Below, in pieces: positions 1 through 5,938 of a stretch of 5,938 nucleotides of DNA (within the stretch, counting starts at the first letter, position 1; each line of letters starts with the position of its first letter). Location of the stretch: the NCBI GenBank assembly GCA_022360535.1, contig JAKSCP010000505.1, positions 1 to 5,938 of the forward strand, in the 5' to 3' direction. The DNA comes from Pseudomonadales bacterium. Its GTDB lineage: Bacteria; Pseudomonadota; Gammaproteobacteria; Pseudomonadales; Pseudohongiellaceae. Both the position numbers and the translations under genes were made by a program. A model generated the notes under the pieces. It had not been told where the DNA came from. It saw only the letters and a program-made list of their open reading frames with translations, and made no database searches.

Positions 1-1331
1 ATAACTCGCTCAGCGCGTTTTAACAAACTTTTCCAACGTTCACGCCATTGTTCCGCATCAACGCCTTTGGGAAATGGAATAGCGTCGGCGCTCAAGGCAT
101 CTCGGCTGCGCGGCTCGACACAGAAATGTCCTCGCTTGTCGACAAGAGCCGGGTTTACATGCAAAAAATAATAGTCATGCAGAGTAATGTCATAGGGCAC
201 GTCCAGCAACTGAAGCAGGTCGTAGATGCGGCCCTCCCACCCTTTCACATGGTGGATGTGAATTCGGGCCAGAGATAAGGAGAAGAGGAAGTTTTTAAGC
301 GCATTAAAGTCTTCAAACGGAAACTCAAACAAACCACCAGTCTCAACATTCGGAAACACCAGCCGCATACAGTTGGTCTGAGGCACCAGCATCGCATGTT
401 GTTGACGATCGCTGCTGAACGCAGACAACTCAACGACATGTTTGTCAGTTCCTCCTCCAATGCCGTGGCTTATATGCAACACCATGGGCGTGCCTTGCTT
501 GCTTCGCAATATTAGCTCAGCAGCGAAACGCCAGCGTCGCGCAGGATCGTCGGCAATATGCTGGGCCACCTCAGCGTGATAGCTCGGATACTTACGATCC
601 AATGTCACCATTGCCTGGCGCACTAATTCCTGTTTTTCTGCTCCGAAAGACACTGCTCCGTGGTGATGCACATAGACGTTGGTAGCTAACAGATGGGTGA
701 AGTTAAGTGCAGAAGCCCGCATACAAAAATCGTTCTCTTCGCCATAGCCGCGCCCGTAAGTCTCGGCATCAAACATACCAATGCGATCAATGCATTCTCG
801 TTTGATAAACATGCAAAACCCGACCGCAGTGGGAATCTGAATAGCTGGAGAATCCAGGGCCGCAAAGGCCTCGTCAATGGTGTCTACGTCATAGTCCTTG
901 TAAACATCATTCGACTCACAAATGTTCGGCCAGCTGCAAATTTCCGCGTTGTTTGAAAAAGGTGTGACCGTGGCGATGTTCGAACTGGTGTAGGCATGCT
1001 TAACGATTCTATCCAGCCAGTCATTGGCCACCAGGGTATCACTATTAAGCAACAGCACATCCCGGTCGCTGCGTTGAATACCACGATTTATACAGCGCAC
1101 GAAACCAAGATTAGTTTCATTAATGATGAGCGTAATTTTTTTCTGACTGGCAAGTTCGAGTAGTCGATTACGCAGCAATAGATCAGGGCCTGCATCGAAT
1201 AACACGACTATTTCGGCGCGTGCGCTTAGCTTGGGCAGGGATTCACAGACACTTTCGATACAGGCAAGGGTTTCATCAGTCCCTGCGTAAACTGGAATGA
1301 TGATATCTACTTTTTTCTTCTTACTATCCAC
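1..1331 (-). CDS. Two-domain glycosyltransferase (GT2 plus start of GT4-like domain), partial at the left edge
   Basis: This minus-strand frame stays open for 443 codons and runs off the window, so the C-terminus is missing. It starts with GTG at 1331; an in-frame TAG lies three codons upstream (1338-1340), and no other usual start codon lies between. The N-terminus reads VDIIIPVY (residues 8-15), the nucleotide-binding strand of family 2 glycosyltransferases. It is followed by NLGF (74-77), the DXD-like LLLNSDT (93-99, metal and sugar-nucleotide site) and GYGEENDFCMRA (195-206), the likely acceptor and catalytic-base region. From about residue 283 a second domain begins with VLHISHGIGGGTDKHV (284-299), then IHIHHVKGW (357-365) and LHDYYFLH (384-391); these resemble the N-terminal half of a GT4 (GT-B fold) enzyme. 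No signal peptide or membrane segment is seen. Such enzymes usually act in the cytoplasm on O-antigen or other surface glycans; donor and acceptor sugars cannot be read. It lies 47 bases downstream of the acyl-CoA dehydrogenase, on the same strand, but has no obvious link to it in function. Confidence 0.88.
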   Translation of the reverse strand, partial: MDSKKKKVDIIIPVYAGTDETLACIESVCESLPKLSARAEIVVLFDAGPDLLLRNRLLELASQKKITLIINETNLGFVRCINRGIQRSDRDVLLLNSDTLVANDWLDRIVKHAYTSSNIATVTPFSNNAEICSWPNICESNDVYKDYDVDTIDEAFAALDSPAIQIPTAVGFCMFIKRECIDRIGMFDAETYGRGYGEENDFCMRASALNFTHLLATNVYVHHHGAVSFGAEKQELVRQAMVTLDRKYPSYHAEVAQHIADDPARRWRFAAELILRSKQGTPMVLHISHGIGGGTDKHVVELSAFSSDRQQHAMLVPQTNCMRLVFPNVETGGLFEFPFEDFNALKNFLFSLSLARIHIHHVKGWEGRIYDLLQLLDVPYDITLHDYYFLHVNPALVDKRGHFCVEPRSRDALSADAIPFPKGVDAEQWRERWKSLLKRAERV

Positions 1332-1378
1332 AAGCTTCTATCAAGACTTTCCAGGACTTACATCGAACCGGTAGCACA

Positions 1379-2545
1379 CTAAATTTCTCTGGCGATTAAC
1401 AACTTCATAATCTCATTGCTACCGCCATAAATTTTCTGCACACGACTGTCCGCATACATCTTCGCAATGGGGTATTCCATCATATAACCATAGCCACCGA
1501 AGAATTGCAGACAGGTATCGACGATCTCGCATTGCTTTTGAGCAGTCCACCATTTCGCCATGGAGGCAGTCGCCGTATCTAAGTTACCTTCCAGCAACTT
1601 CATAGCGCAATCGTCAATGAAGGTTCGGGCGATACGAGCCTCGGTGATGCATTCAGCCAATTTGAACTGTGTGTTTTGGAAATCCAGAATGCGCTTACCA
1701 AAGGCTTTGCGTTCTTTGACATAGTCAGAAGTCAGGCGTAACGCAGTCTCCATAGCAGCGACCGCACCCACGGCGATAATCAGCCGCTCCTGGGGTAACT
1801 GCTCCATTAGCTGAATGAAGCCTTTGCCTTCGGCGGAACCCAACAGAAATGACGAAGGCACCCTCACATCATCAAAAAACAGTTCTGCCGTGTCCTGTGC
1901 TTTCAGGCCCAGCTTCTCGAGGTTCCGGCCACGAGTGAATCCACCTTCGCCTTGCACAGCATCGGTTTCAACCATGATCAGGGATATTCCCTTGGCTTTC
2001 TCATTGGGGTCAGTCTTGGCTACGACACATACCAGGTTGGCGGTCATGCCATTGGTAATGAAAGTCTTCTGACCGTTAATGATGTAATCGTCACCGTCCT
2101 TGATCGCTGTCGTGCCAACTGCTTGTAAATCCGAACCTGTGCCAGGTTCCGACATGGCTATGGCTGCAACTAATTCACCACTGGCCATTTTTGGCAGCCA
2201 GCGCTGTTTCTGTTCGTCCGAGCCATAGGCAGAGATATAGTGCGCAACGATGCCAGAATGCACACCGTTTCCGAAACCAGTGACATTGGCCTTGTTGAGT
2301 TCTTCCACCAAAACCATCTCGTGACGAAAGTCGCCGCCACCGCCTCCCCATTGCTCTGAGATCGACGCGCAGAGCAATCCCGCTTCACCAGCTTTGTTCC
2401 AGGCGTCCCGATCTACAAATCCTTGCTTGTCCCATTTGGTGGCGTGGGGTGCAAACTCACGCTCGACGAATTTCTTCACGGCATCTCGCAAGATGCCGAG
2501 TTCTTCATCCATCCAGGGGGATTCATAATTTTCTAACAATGACAT
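1379..2545 (-). CDS. Acyl-CoA dehydrogenase (FAD-dependent, long-chain/LCAD-like)
   Basis: This 388-residue protein has the usual length of the family. It would oxidise an acyl-CoA to trans-2-enoyl-CoA with FAD and pass electrons to electron-transfer flavoprotein in the cytoplasm. The three family domains are in order: helical N-domain (about 1-125), beta-barrel (about 126-235) and helical C-domain (about 236-388). Both family signatures are visible: AAIAMSEPGTGSDL (127-140) and QFFGGYGYMMEYPIAK (347-362). The C-terminal IYGGSNEIMKLLIAREI closely resembles mammalian LCAD, where medium-chain enzymes carry the catalytic Glu as Y-E-G-T. Here that position is Gly, so the base is probably E253 in LPQERL, as in LCAD and isovaleryl-CoA dehydrogenase. 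The ATG at 2545 gives a natural N-terminus. The gene starts 10 bases after the thiolase stop and has only a weak GAG-type ribosome site, so translation may be coupled. Chain length or branching of the substrate cannot be fixed; the neighbouring racemase suggests a 2-methyl-acyl-CoA. Confidence 0.95.
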   Translation of the reverse strand: MSLLENYESPWMDEELGILRDAVKKFVEREFAPHATKWDKQGFVDRDAWNKAGEAGLLCASISEQWGGGGGDFRHEMVLVEELNKANVTGFGNGVHSGIVAHYISAYGSDEQKQRWLPKMASGELVAAIAMSEPGTGSDLQAVGTTAIKDGDDYIINGQKTFITNGMTANLVCVVAKTDPNEKAKGISLIMVETDAVQGEGGFTRGRNLEKLGLKAQDTAELFFDDVRVPSSFLLGSAEGKGFIQLMEQLPQERLIIAVGAVAAMETALRLTSDYVKERKAFGKRILDFQNTQFKLAECITEARIARTFIDDCAMKLLEGNLDTATASMAKWWTAQKQCEIVDTCLQFFGGYGYMMEYPIAKMYADSRVQKIYGGSNEIMKLLIAREI

Positions 2546-2555
2546 AAGCGCTCAA

Positions 2556-3743
2556 TTAGTTTGGTAGCGAATTCATACGTTCAATAATCATGGCATTCGC
2601 GGTGCCGCCACCCTCACAGATGGCCAACAAACCGTATTGTTTCTCTTGCCGCTCCAGTTCATGCACCAGGGTGGTCATGAGCTTGGCTCCGGTCCCCCCA
2701 AGCGGATGACCAAGCGCCTGCGCCCCGCCATTCACATTGAGCTTGTCCATGTCAGCACCTACCGCTTTGGCCCAGGCGAGCGGAACAGACCCGAAAGCCT
2801 CATTAACCTCGTACAAATCGATGTCTTCGATACTCAACCCAGCCTTATCCAGTACTTTCTCAGTGGCGGGAATAGGACCTTCCAACATGATGACTGGATC
2901 CGACCCAACGACCGCTAAAGAATGAATTTTGGCTCGCACCGGCAAATTGTATTTCTTCACGGCGTCTTCATTGGCAACCATAATAGCCGCCGAACCGTCA
3001 CTAATTTGGCTGGCTGTACCAGCAGTGATAACACCATCTTCACGTAACGGATTAAGTCCCTGCATACCTTCAAGTGTGGCTTCGAATCGTATGCCTTCAT
3101 CAATTTCATGCAGATCGTCGCTGCCATCCTCCAATTTAATTGGTAATGGCACTACTTCCTTCTTGAAATAACCATTATTAGTCGCTTCGGCAGCACGTTG
3201 GTGGCTTAGCAAGCCAAACGCGTCCAGATCTTCACGGGTGATTTCGTATTTCTCTGCCAGTAATTCCGCACCATCGAATTGGCTGAATTGAATGCCTGGA
3301 TACTGCATTTCCAGTCTTTCACCCTTAGGCTTACCGCGTCCTTTCTCCAACCCGTCACGGACATTGGAGCCGATCTCGACGGTGCTCATTGCCTCGACGC
3401 CGCCGGCGATCACCACATCTTGAGTACCAGACATGACTGCCTGAGCTGCGAATTGAATTGCCTGCAGAGAAGAACCACACTGCCTGTCGACAGTTGTGCC
3501 TGGCACCTCCAGCGCCAACTTCGAAGACATCGAAACGTTGCGGCCTAAATTGCTCGCCTGAGAACCAATCTGCATCACCACTCCGAAGATCACATCGTCT
3601 ACCTGATCGTTAGGAATACCGGTTCGATCCACCAGTTCATCGACCACCATGGCACCCATGTCCACCGGATGAATATTACTTAGCCGCCCGTTCTTTCTGC
3701 CTGTTGCTGTGCGCACGGCGCCAACGATATACGCGTTAGCCAT
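2556..3743 (-). CDS. Acetyl-CoA C-acyltransferase (thiolase, degradative type)
   Basis: This 395-residue thiolase would cleave a 3-oxoacyl-CoA with free CoA, releasing acetyl-CoA, or propionyl-CoA from a 2-methyl substrate. All catalytic elements are seen: nucleophile C89 in VDRQCGSS (85-92), NEAF (314-317), H346 in GHPLGGTGA (345-353) and second cysteine C376 in CEGGG (376-380). The length fits family members of about 390-400 residues. The stretch GVITAGTASQISDGSAA (237-253) is the usual substrate-loop and fold signature. From memory, the tail CEGGGTANAMIIER and the VDRQCGSS context resemble thiolases of the FadA5/FadA6 type involved in steroid breakdown more than E. coli FadA; this is suggestive only. 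The start at 3743 has a good ribosome site, GAGGA at 3750-3754, with 6-base spacing. It sits between the 3-hydroxyacyl-CoA dehydrogenase (125 bases upstream) and the acyl-CoA dehydrogenase (10 bases downstream), all on one strand, as expected for consecutive beta-oxidation steps. Confidence 0.96.
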   Translation of the reverse strand: MANAYIVGAVRTATGRKNGRLSNIHPVDMGAMVVDELVDRTGIPNDQVDDVIFGVVMQIGSQASNLGRNVSMSSKLALEVPGTTVDRQCGSSLQAIQFAAQAVMSGTQDVVIAGGVEAMSTVEIGSNVRDGLEKGRGKPKGERLEMQYPGIQFSQFDGAELLAEKYEITREDLDAFGLLSHQRAAEATNNGYFKKEVVPLPIKLEDGSDDLHEIDEGIRFEATLEGMQGLNPLREDGVITAGTASQISDGSAAIMVANEDAVKKYNLPVRAKIHSLAVVGSDPVIMLEGPIPATEKVLDKAGLSIEDIDLYEVNEAFGSVPLAWAKAVGADMDKLNVNGGAQALGHPLGGTGAKLMTTLVHELERQEKQYGLLAICEGGGTANAMIIERMNSLPN

Positions 3744-3868
3744 TTGGAGTCCTCACTGTCTAAATCAATAACTCTATATATAAATGAAACAAGAATTTGT
3801 AATGGGTCTGTTTTCTAATCACAGCAGCTTGCTAATGGATACATTTAGCGAAGAAGCTCTTCTGTGAT
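3744..3868 (-). promoter_or_regulatory. AT-rich gap between dehydrogenase and thiolase genes with thiolase ribosome site and weak promoter candidate
   Basis: This 125-base gap is long for an operon interior and is AT-rich in its thiolase-proximal half. On the minus strand it holds the thiolase ribosome site GAGGA (3750-3754). Upstream of that is a weak promoter-like pair: TTGTTT (3787-3792) and TATTGA (3765-3770), 16 bases apart, around a TATATATAG stretch. The match to sigma-70 consensus is poor. The gap may carry an internal promoter that lets thiolase and acyl-CoA dehydrogenase be expressed apart from the first gene. The short AGAAG/CTTCT repeat at 3852-3863 has only a 2-base loop and no U-tract. 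Confidence 0.3.
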
Positions 3869-4639
3869 TTATATCGCTGGCATTCGAATTCCAGCATCCA
3901 GACGAATCGTTTCTCCATTAAGATAAGAGCAACGAACGATATGAGCCACCTCTTCGGCAAACTCCTCTGGATTTCCAAGCCGTTTTGGAAACTGTGTGAT
4001 CGCTATCAGCGGTTCTTTCACTTCATCTGGGGCGGCCGCCAGTAACGGTGTTTCAAACACGCCTGGCGCCACAGTCATGATACGAACTCCACGCTTGGCC
4101 AGATCCCTGGCGATCGGGAGTGTCATTGCCACGATACCGCCCTTGCTGGCTGCGTAACCAGCCTGTCCAGTTTGACCATCGAAAGCGGCAATAGAGGCCA
4201 CGTTAATAATGACCCCCCGCTCCTGATCCTCTGTCTGCGGCTCATTTAGCTGCATAACTTCGGCGCATAAACGCAACACATTGAACGTTCCGATCAAGTT
4301 GACCCGCACAATGTGTTCGAATTTTGCCAATGGCATCGCCCCGTCCTTACCAACCGTGCGTGCAGCGCCGCCGATACCGGCAGAATTGACGTTGATATGG
4401 ATAGTGCCAAAGTTTGATTTGGCTTTGCCGATAGCAGCGGCAACCGCGTCCTCGTCGGACACATCGCCAGCATGCCAGGCTGCCGCCGAGCCTAGTTCTG
4501 CCGCAGCCTGTTCCAGGGCCTCGGCATTAAGGTCAAATAAGAAAACATTTGCTCCGGACTGCACGAAATTCTTGGCCGTAGCCAAGCCTAGTCCGGACGC
4601 GCCGCCTGTAATAAAGGCGGTTTTATCCTGTAAATCCAT
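3869..4639 (-). CDS. Type-II 3-hydroxyacyl-CoA dehydrogenase, SDR family (HSD17B10-like)
   Basis: This 256-residue short-chain dehydrogenase would oxidise a 3-hydroxyacyl-CoA to the 3-oxoacyl-CoA with NAD+. Visible motifs: TGGASGLG (11-18, cofactor loop), D36 at the end of the second strand (favours NAD over NADP), NSAG (85-88), N114, S149 in INVAS, and the Y162-AAS-K166 catalytic pair. GVIINVASIAAFDGQTGQAG (142-161), MTLPIARDLA (172-181), NGETIRLDAGIRM (241-253) and FNVLRLCAEVMQ (119-130) closely follow human HSD17B10 (2-methyl-3-hydroxybutyryl-CoA dehydrogenase), so the subfamily is clearer than for most SDRs. A longer frame begins at ATG 4702, adding 21 residues, but that start has no ribosome site and the extension is not SDR-like. 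ATG 4639 puts the glycine motif at residue 11 as usual; its G-rich ribosome site (GGGGG, 4653-4657) is rather far at 13 bases. It is the first gene of the leftward cluster and diverges from the racemase. Confidence 0.93.
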   Translation of the reverse strand: MDLQDKTAFITGGASGLGLATAKNFVQSGANVFLFDLNAEALEQAAAELGSAAAWHAGDVSDEDAVAAAIGKAKSNFGTIHINVNSAGIGGAARTVGKDGAMPLAKFEHIVRVNLIGTFNVLRLCAEVMQLNEPQTEDQERGVIINVASIAAFDGQTGQAGYAASKGGIVAMTLPIARDLAKRGVRIMTVAPGVFETPLLAAAPDEVKEPLIAITQFPKRLGNPEEFAEEVAHIVRCSYLNGETIRLDAGIRMPAI

Positions 4640-4717
4640 ACTGCTTTTCGTTCCCCCTTTGCGCAGTGATGTCCACAAAACTGCCGCGCAAGAATAATCC
4701 ATCGCTGATTAAAAGGA

Positions 4718-4731
4718 AAATTCGGGAATTT
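4718..4731. repeat. Palindrome AAATTC-GG-GAATTT
   Basis: Two perfect 6-base arms with a 2-base centre, located 79-92 bases upstream of the dehydrogenase ATG. The loop is too short for an RNA hairpin, so if it works at all it would be as a binding site for a dimeric regulator. A related half-site-like stretch, CCGGAATT, occurs further right near 4785. AT-rich palindromes of this size can arise by chance. Confidence 0.4.
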
Positions 4732-4799
4732 CGGGGTTTCTGCAGGTTTTGTGGCTGGATGGGGGTGTTGGGGATTTTTGTTACCGGAATTGGGATTGC

Positions 4800-4819
4800 T
4801 TCTTGCCCTAGAAGAATCA
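4800..4819. repeat. Imperfect direct repeat, copy 1 (hairpin-like)
   Basis: This copy begins TTCTTGCCCTAG and ends ATCA. It matches copy 2 (4879-4898) at 16 of 20 positions, in the same orientation, 79 bases apart. It is also a partial inverted repeat: TTCTT (4800-4804) pairs with AAGAA (4812-4816) around a 7-base loop. It may be an operator half of a divergent control region, but no regulator gene is in view. Confidence 0.4.
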
Positions 4820-4878
4820 GCGCCTCAAGAAAAGGACGGAGTACATGCACTAAGCCAACAATTCTTTATCGGCATCCC

Positions 4879-4898
4879 TTCTTGCTCTAGCAAGATCA
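4879..4898. repeat. Imperfect direct repeat, copy 2 (hairpin-like)
   Basis: This copy is TTCTTGCTCTAGCAAGATCA. Inside it, TCTTGC and GCAAGA (4880-4885 and 4890-4895) form a perfect 6-base inverted repeat around TCTA. It ends 58 bases before the racemase ATG and overlaps the weak -35-like TTGCTC, a position where a bound protein could control racemase transcription. There is no U-tract on either strand to make it a terminator. Confidence 0.45.
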
Positions 4899-4956
4899 CA
4901 CATAAATAGAAGGCTCGAGTGTATTTTGGGAGTCAGTTCCCATATGATTCACGGGC

Positions 4957-5938
4957 ATGAGTGACTCTAGGCAAAACAGTACAGCAAAAGGCCCATTGGC
5001 GGGTATCCGAGTGGTGGAGATGGCGGGGATTGGCCCCGGCCCTTTCACCGCTATGATGCTCTCCGATATGGGAGCGGAAGTTATTCGCGTGGATCGACTG
5101 GCGCAACAAGGTACTGGTCACCGCGCAAATGTATTGAATCGAGGTCGTAAATCAATCGCCCTCGATTTGAAAAATGAACAAGGTGTGGCAACCGCATTGC
5201 GACTGATTGATCAGGCCGACGTCGTGGTCGAGGGCTTTCGCCCTGGCGTTATGGAAAGACTTGGGCTTGGCCCTGAAGTTTGTCTGGAGAGAAACCCGCG
5301 CCTGGTGTTTGGACGCATGACCGGCTGGGGACAATCCGGTCCGCTGTCACAGGCAGCGGGTCACGACATCAACTATATCTCCATCGGCGGCGCGCTCGGC
5401 GCAATGGGATACGCCGACCGTCCTCCAGCCCCACCGCTAAACCTGGTTGGTGACTTCGGTGGCGGTGCCATGTATTTGTTGACTGGCATTTTGGCCGCCC
5501 TGGTTGAAAGAAGTAGCTCCGGCAAGGGTCAGGTTATTGATGCTGCGATGACCGACGGTACTGCGAGTCTGCTAACCCCCTTTTATGGCTTGATGGCCAT
5601 GGGACTCTGGACTACTGACCGCTTTAACAATCGTCTCGACGGTGGCGCCTACTACTACGGCAGTTATGAATGCAGTGATGGCAAATACATTTCTATTGGC
5701 TCGTTGGAACCACAGTTTTATGCGTTACTGTTGGAGAAAGTCGGCATCGACGATCCGGATTTTGAAGATCAGCTAGATCAGGAAGGCTGGCCTCGCAAAC
5801 GGGAGAAGCTGGTTGAACTTTTTAAAAGCAAAACCCAGCAACAGTGGTGCGACATCATGGAGGGCACCGATGTTTGTTTTGCTCCAGTTCTGAATCTGGC
5901 AGAGGCGCCAGCTCACCCACACAATCAAGCGCGAGAGA
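4957..5938 (+). CDS. Alpha-methylacyl-CoA racemase (CaiB/BaiF fold), partial at the right edge
   Basis: The frame is open for 327 codons to the window end; family members have about 360-380 residues, so roughly the last tenth is missing. The enzyme interconverts the (2R) and (2S) epimers of 2-methylacyl-CoAs by proton transfer, needed because beta-oxidation acts on the (2S) form. It resembles Mycobacterium tuberculosis MCR along its whole visible length: GIGPGPFTAM (24-33), EGFRPGVMERLGLGP (92-106), MTGWGQSGP (121-129), AGHDINYIS (134-142), LNLVGDFGGG (161-170), GKGQVIDAAMTDG (189-201) and LEPQFYA (250-256). Residues H136, D137, D166 and E251 line up with MCR H126, D127, D156 and E241, the catalytic set, with a constant offset of 10. 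The HD pair and close match favour a racemase over a CoA-transferase of the same superfamily. ATG 4957 is the first start after an in-frame TGA (4945-4947); its ribosome site is poor. The gene diverges from the beta-oxidation cluster, which supports a role with methyl-branched substrates. Confidence 0.94.
   Translation, partial: MSDSRQNSTAKGPLAGIRVVEMAGIGPGPFTAMMLSDMGAEVIRVDRLAQQGTGHRANVLNRGRKSIALDLKNEQGVATALRLIDQADVVVEGFRPGVMERLGLGPEVCLERNPRLVFGRMTGWGQSGPLSQAAGHDINYISIGGALGAMGYADRPPAPPLNLVGDFGGGAMYLLTGILAALVERSSSGKGQVIDAAMTDGTASLLTPFYGLMAMGLWTTDRFNNRLDGGAYYYGSYECSDGKYISIGSLEPQFYALLLEKVGIDDPDFEDQLDQEGWPRKREKLVELFKSKTQQQWCDIMEGTDVCFAPVLNLAEAPAHPHNQARE

Larger units (their letters stand above)
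4640..4956. promoter_or_regulatory. Divergent intergenic region between dehydrogenase cluster and racemase
   Basis: These 317 bases separate two divergent catabolic genes and carry no convincing gene. They must contain the start signals of the leftward dehydrogenase gene, and most likely of the rightward racemase gene. Visible structure: a G-rich ribosome-site-like run (minus strand, 4653-4657); a palindrome at 4718-4731; a G-rich plus-strand tract at about 4724-4774; and two related hairpin-like repeats at 4800-4819 and 4879-4898. A small GGGA/TCCC inverted repeat sits at 4928-4941, just before the racemase. On the plus strand, TTGCTC (4882-4887) followed by AT-rich cataaataga could be a weak promoter that overlaps the second repeat. 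No consensus-quality sigma-70 box is seen in either direction. Confidence 0.55.

Noticed and set aside
48..956. Short frames on both strands inside 48-956
   Set aside because: All lie within the continuous glycosyltransferase frame, which has clear motifs; the short ones show no domain features.
1332..1378. Possible terminator between acyl-CoA dehydrogenase and glycosyltransferase genes
   Set aside because: No stable GC-rich stem followed by a T-run is visible in the 47 bases, although a change of function would make one expected.
3852..3863. AGAAG-CT-CTTCT inverted repeat just after the dehydrogenase stop, as a possible terminator
   Set aside because: A 2-base loop is too tight, the stem is only 5 pairs, and no T-run follows in the direction of transcription.
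3869..4639. Reading the SDR as a 3-oxoacyl-ACP reductase (FabG)
   Set aside because: D36 favours NAD over NADP, and the C-terminal NGETIRLDAGIRM and mid-region motifs follow HSD17B10 rather than FabG.
4281..4697. Plus-strand frame of 138 codons opposite the dehydrogenase
   Set aside because: It lies almost wholly antisense to a clear SDR gene; low-complexity Ala/Ser/Pro composition is typical of a shadow frame.
4623..4850. Minus-strand frame of 75 codons overlapping the dehydrogenase start
   Set aside because: GTG start, no family resemblance, and it overlaps the first codons of a well supported gene in another frame.
4666..4890. Plus-strand frame of 74 codons in the divergent intergenic region
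   Set aside because: It has no recognisable domain, is rich in Arg, Lys and Cys without pattern, overlaps the likely leftward promoter and has no good ribosome site.
4957..5938. Reading the plus-strand gene as a CoA-transferase (formyl-CoA or carnitine type)
   Set aside because: The CaiB/BaiF fold is shared, but the AGHDINY motif, the GDFGGG aspartate and the EPQFY glutamate match the racemase catalytic set and spacing.

Overview
The window looks like chromosomal DNA from a Gram-negative, proteobacterial-type heterotroph, with base composition near 50% GC by eye. The evidence is the acyl-CoA catabolic enzyme set, the bacterial gene packing and a surface-polysaccharide type glycosyltransferase. 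No exact taxon can be read from the sequence. There is no RNA gene, mobile element or CRISPR array.

Layout, left to right. (1) Bases 1-1331, minus strand: a large glycosyltransferase, cut by the left edge. It has an N-terminal GT2 domain and the start of a second, GT4-like domain. It begins with GTG and has no stop inside the window. (2) Bases 1379-4639, minus strand, transcribed leftwards: a three-gene acyl-CoA degradation cluster in the order type-II 3-hydroxyacyl-CoA dehydrogenase (SDR family), thiolase, acyl-CoA dehydrogenase. The last two are only 10 bases apart. A 125-base AT-rich gap separates the first two. (3) Bases 4640-4956: a divergent intergenic region with inverted and direct repeats and a G-rich tract, probably holding control sites for both directions. 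(4) Bases 4957-5938, plus strand: an alpha-methylacyl-CoA racemase of the CaiB/BaiF fold, cut by the right edge, with all its expected catalytic residues present.

How the genes fit together. The racemase converts the (2R) to the (2S) epimer of 2-methyl-branched acyl-CoAs. The acyl-CoA dehydrogenase would then make the enoyl-CoA. An enoyl-CoA hydratase, not in this window, would add water. The HSD17B10-like dehydrogenase would oxidise the 3-hydroxyacyl-CoA, and the thiolase would cleave it, giving propionyl-CoA when the substrate carries a 2-methyl group. The set therefore suggests beta-oxidation of methyl-branched acyl chains, such as isoprenoid or sterol side chains or branched fatty acids. 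The enzyme families are well supported; the substrate and the joint pathway are inference. I see no clearly new biological system. The least explained parts are the repeat-bearing divergent promoter region and the two-domain glycosyltransferase downstream of the catabolic cluster.
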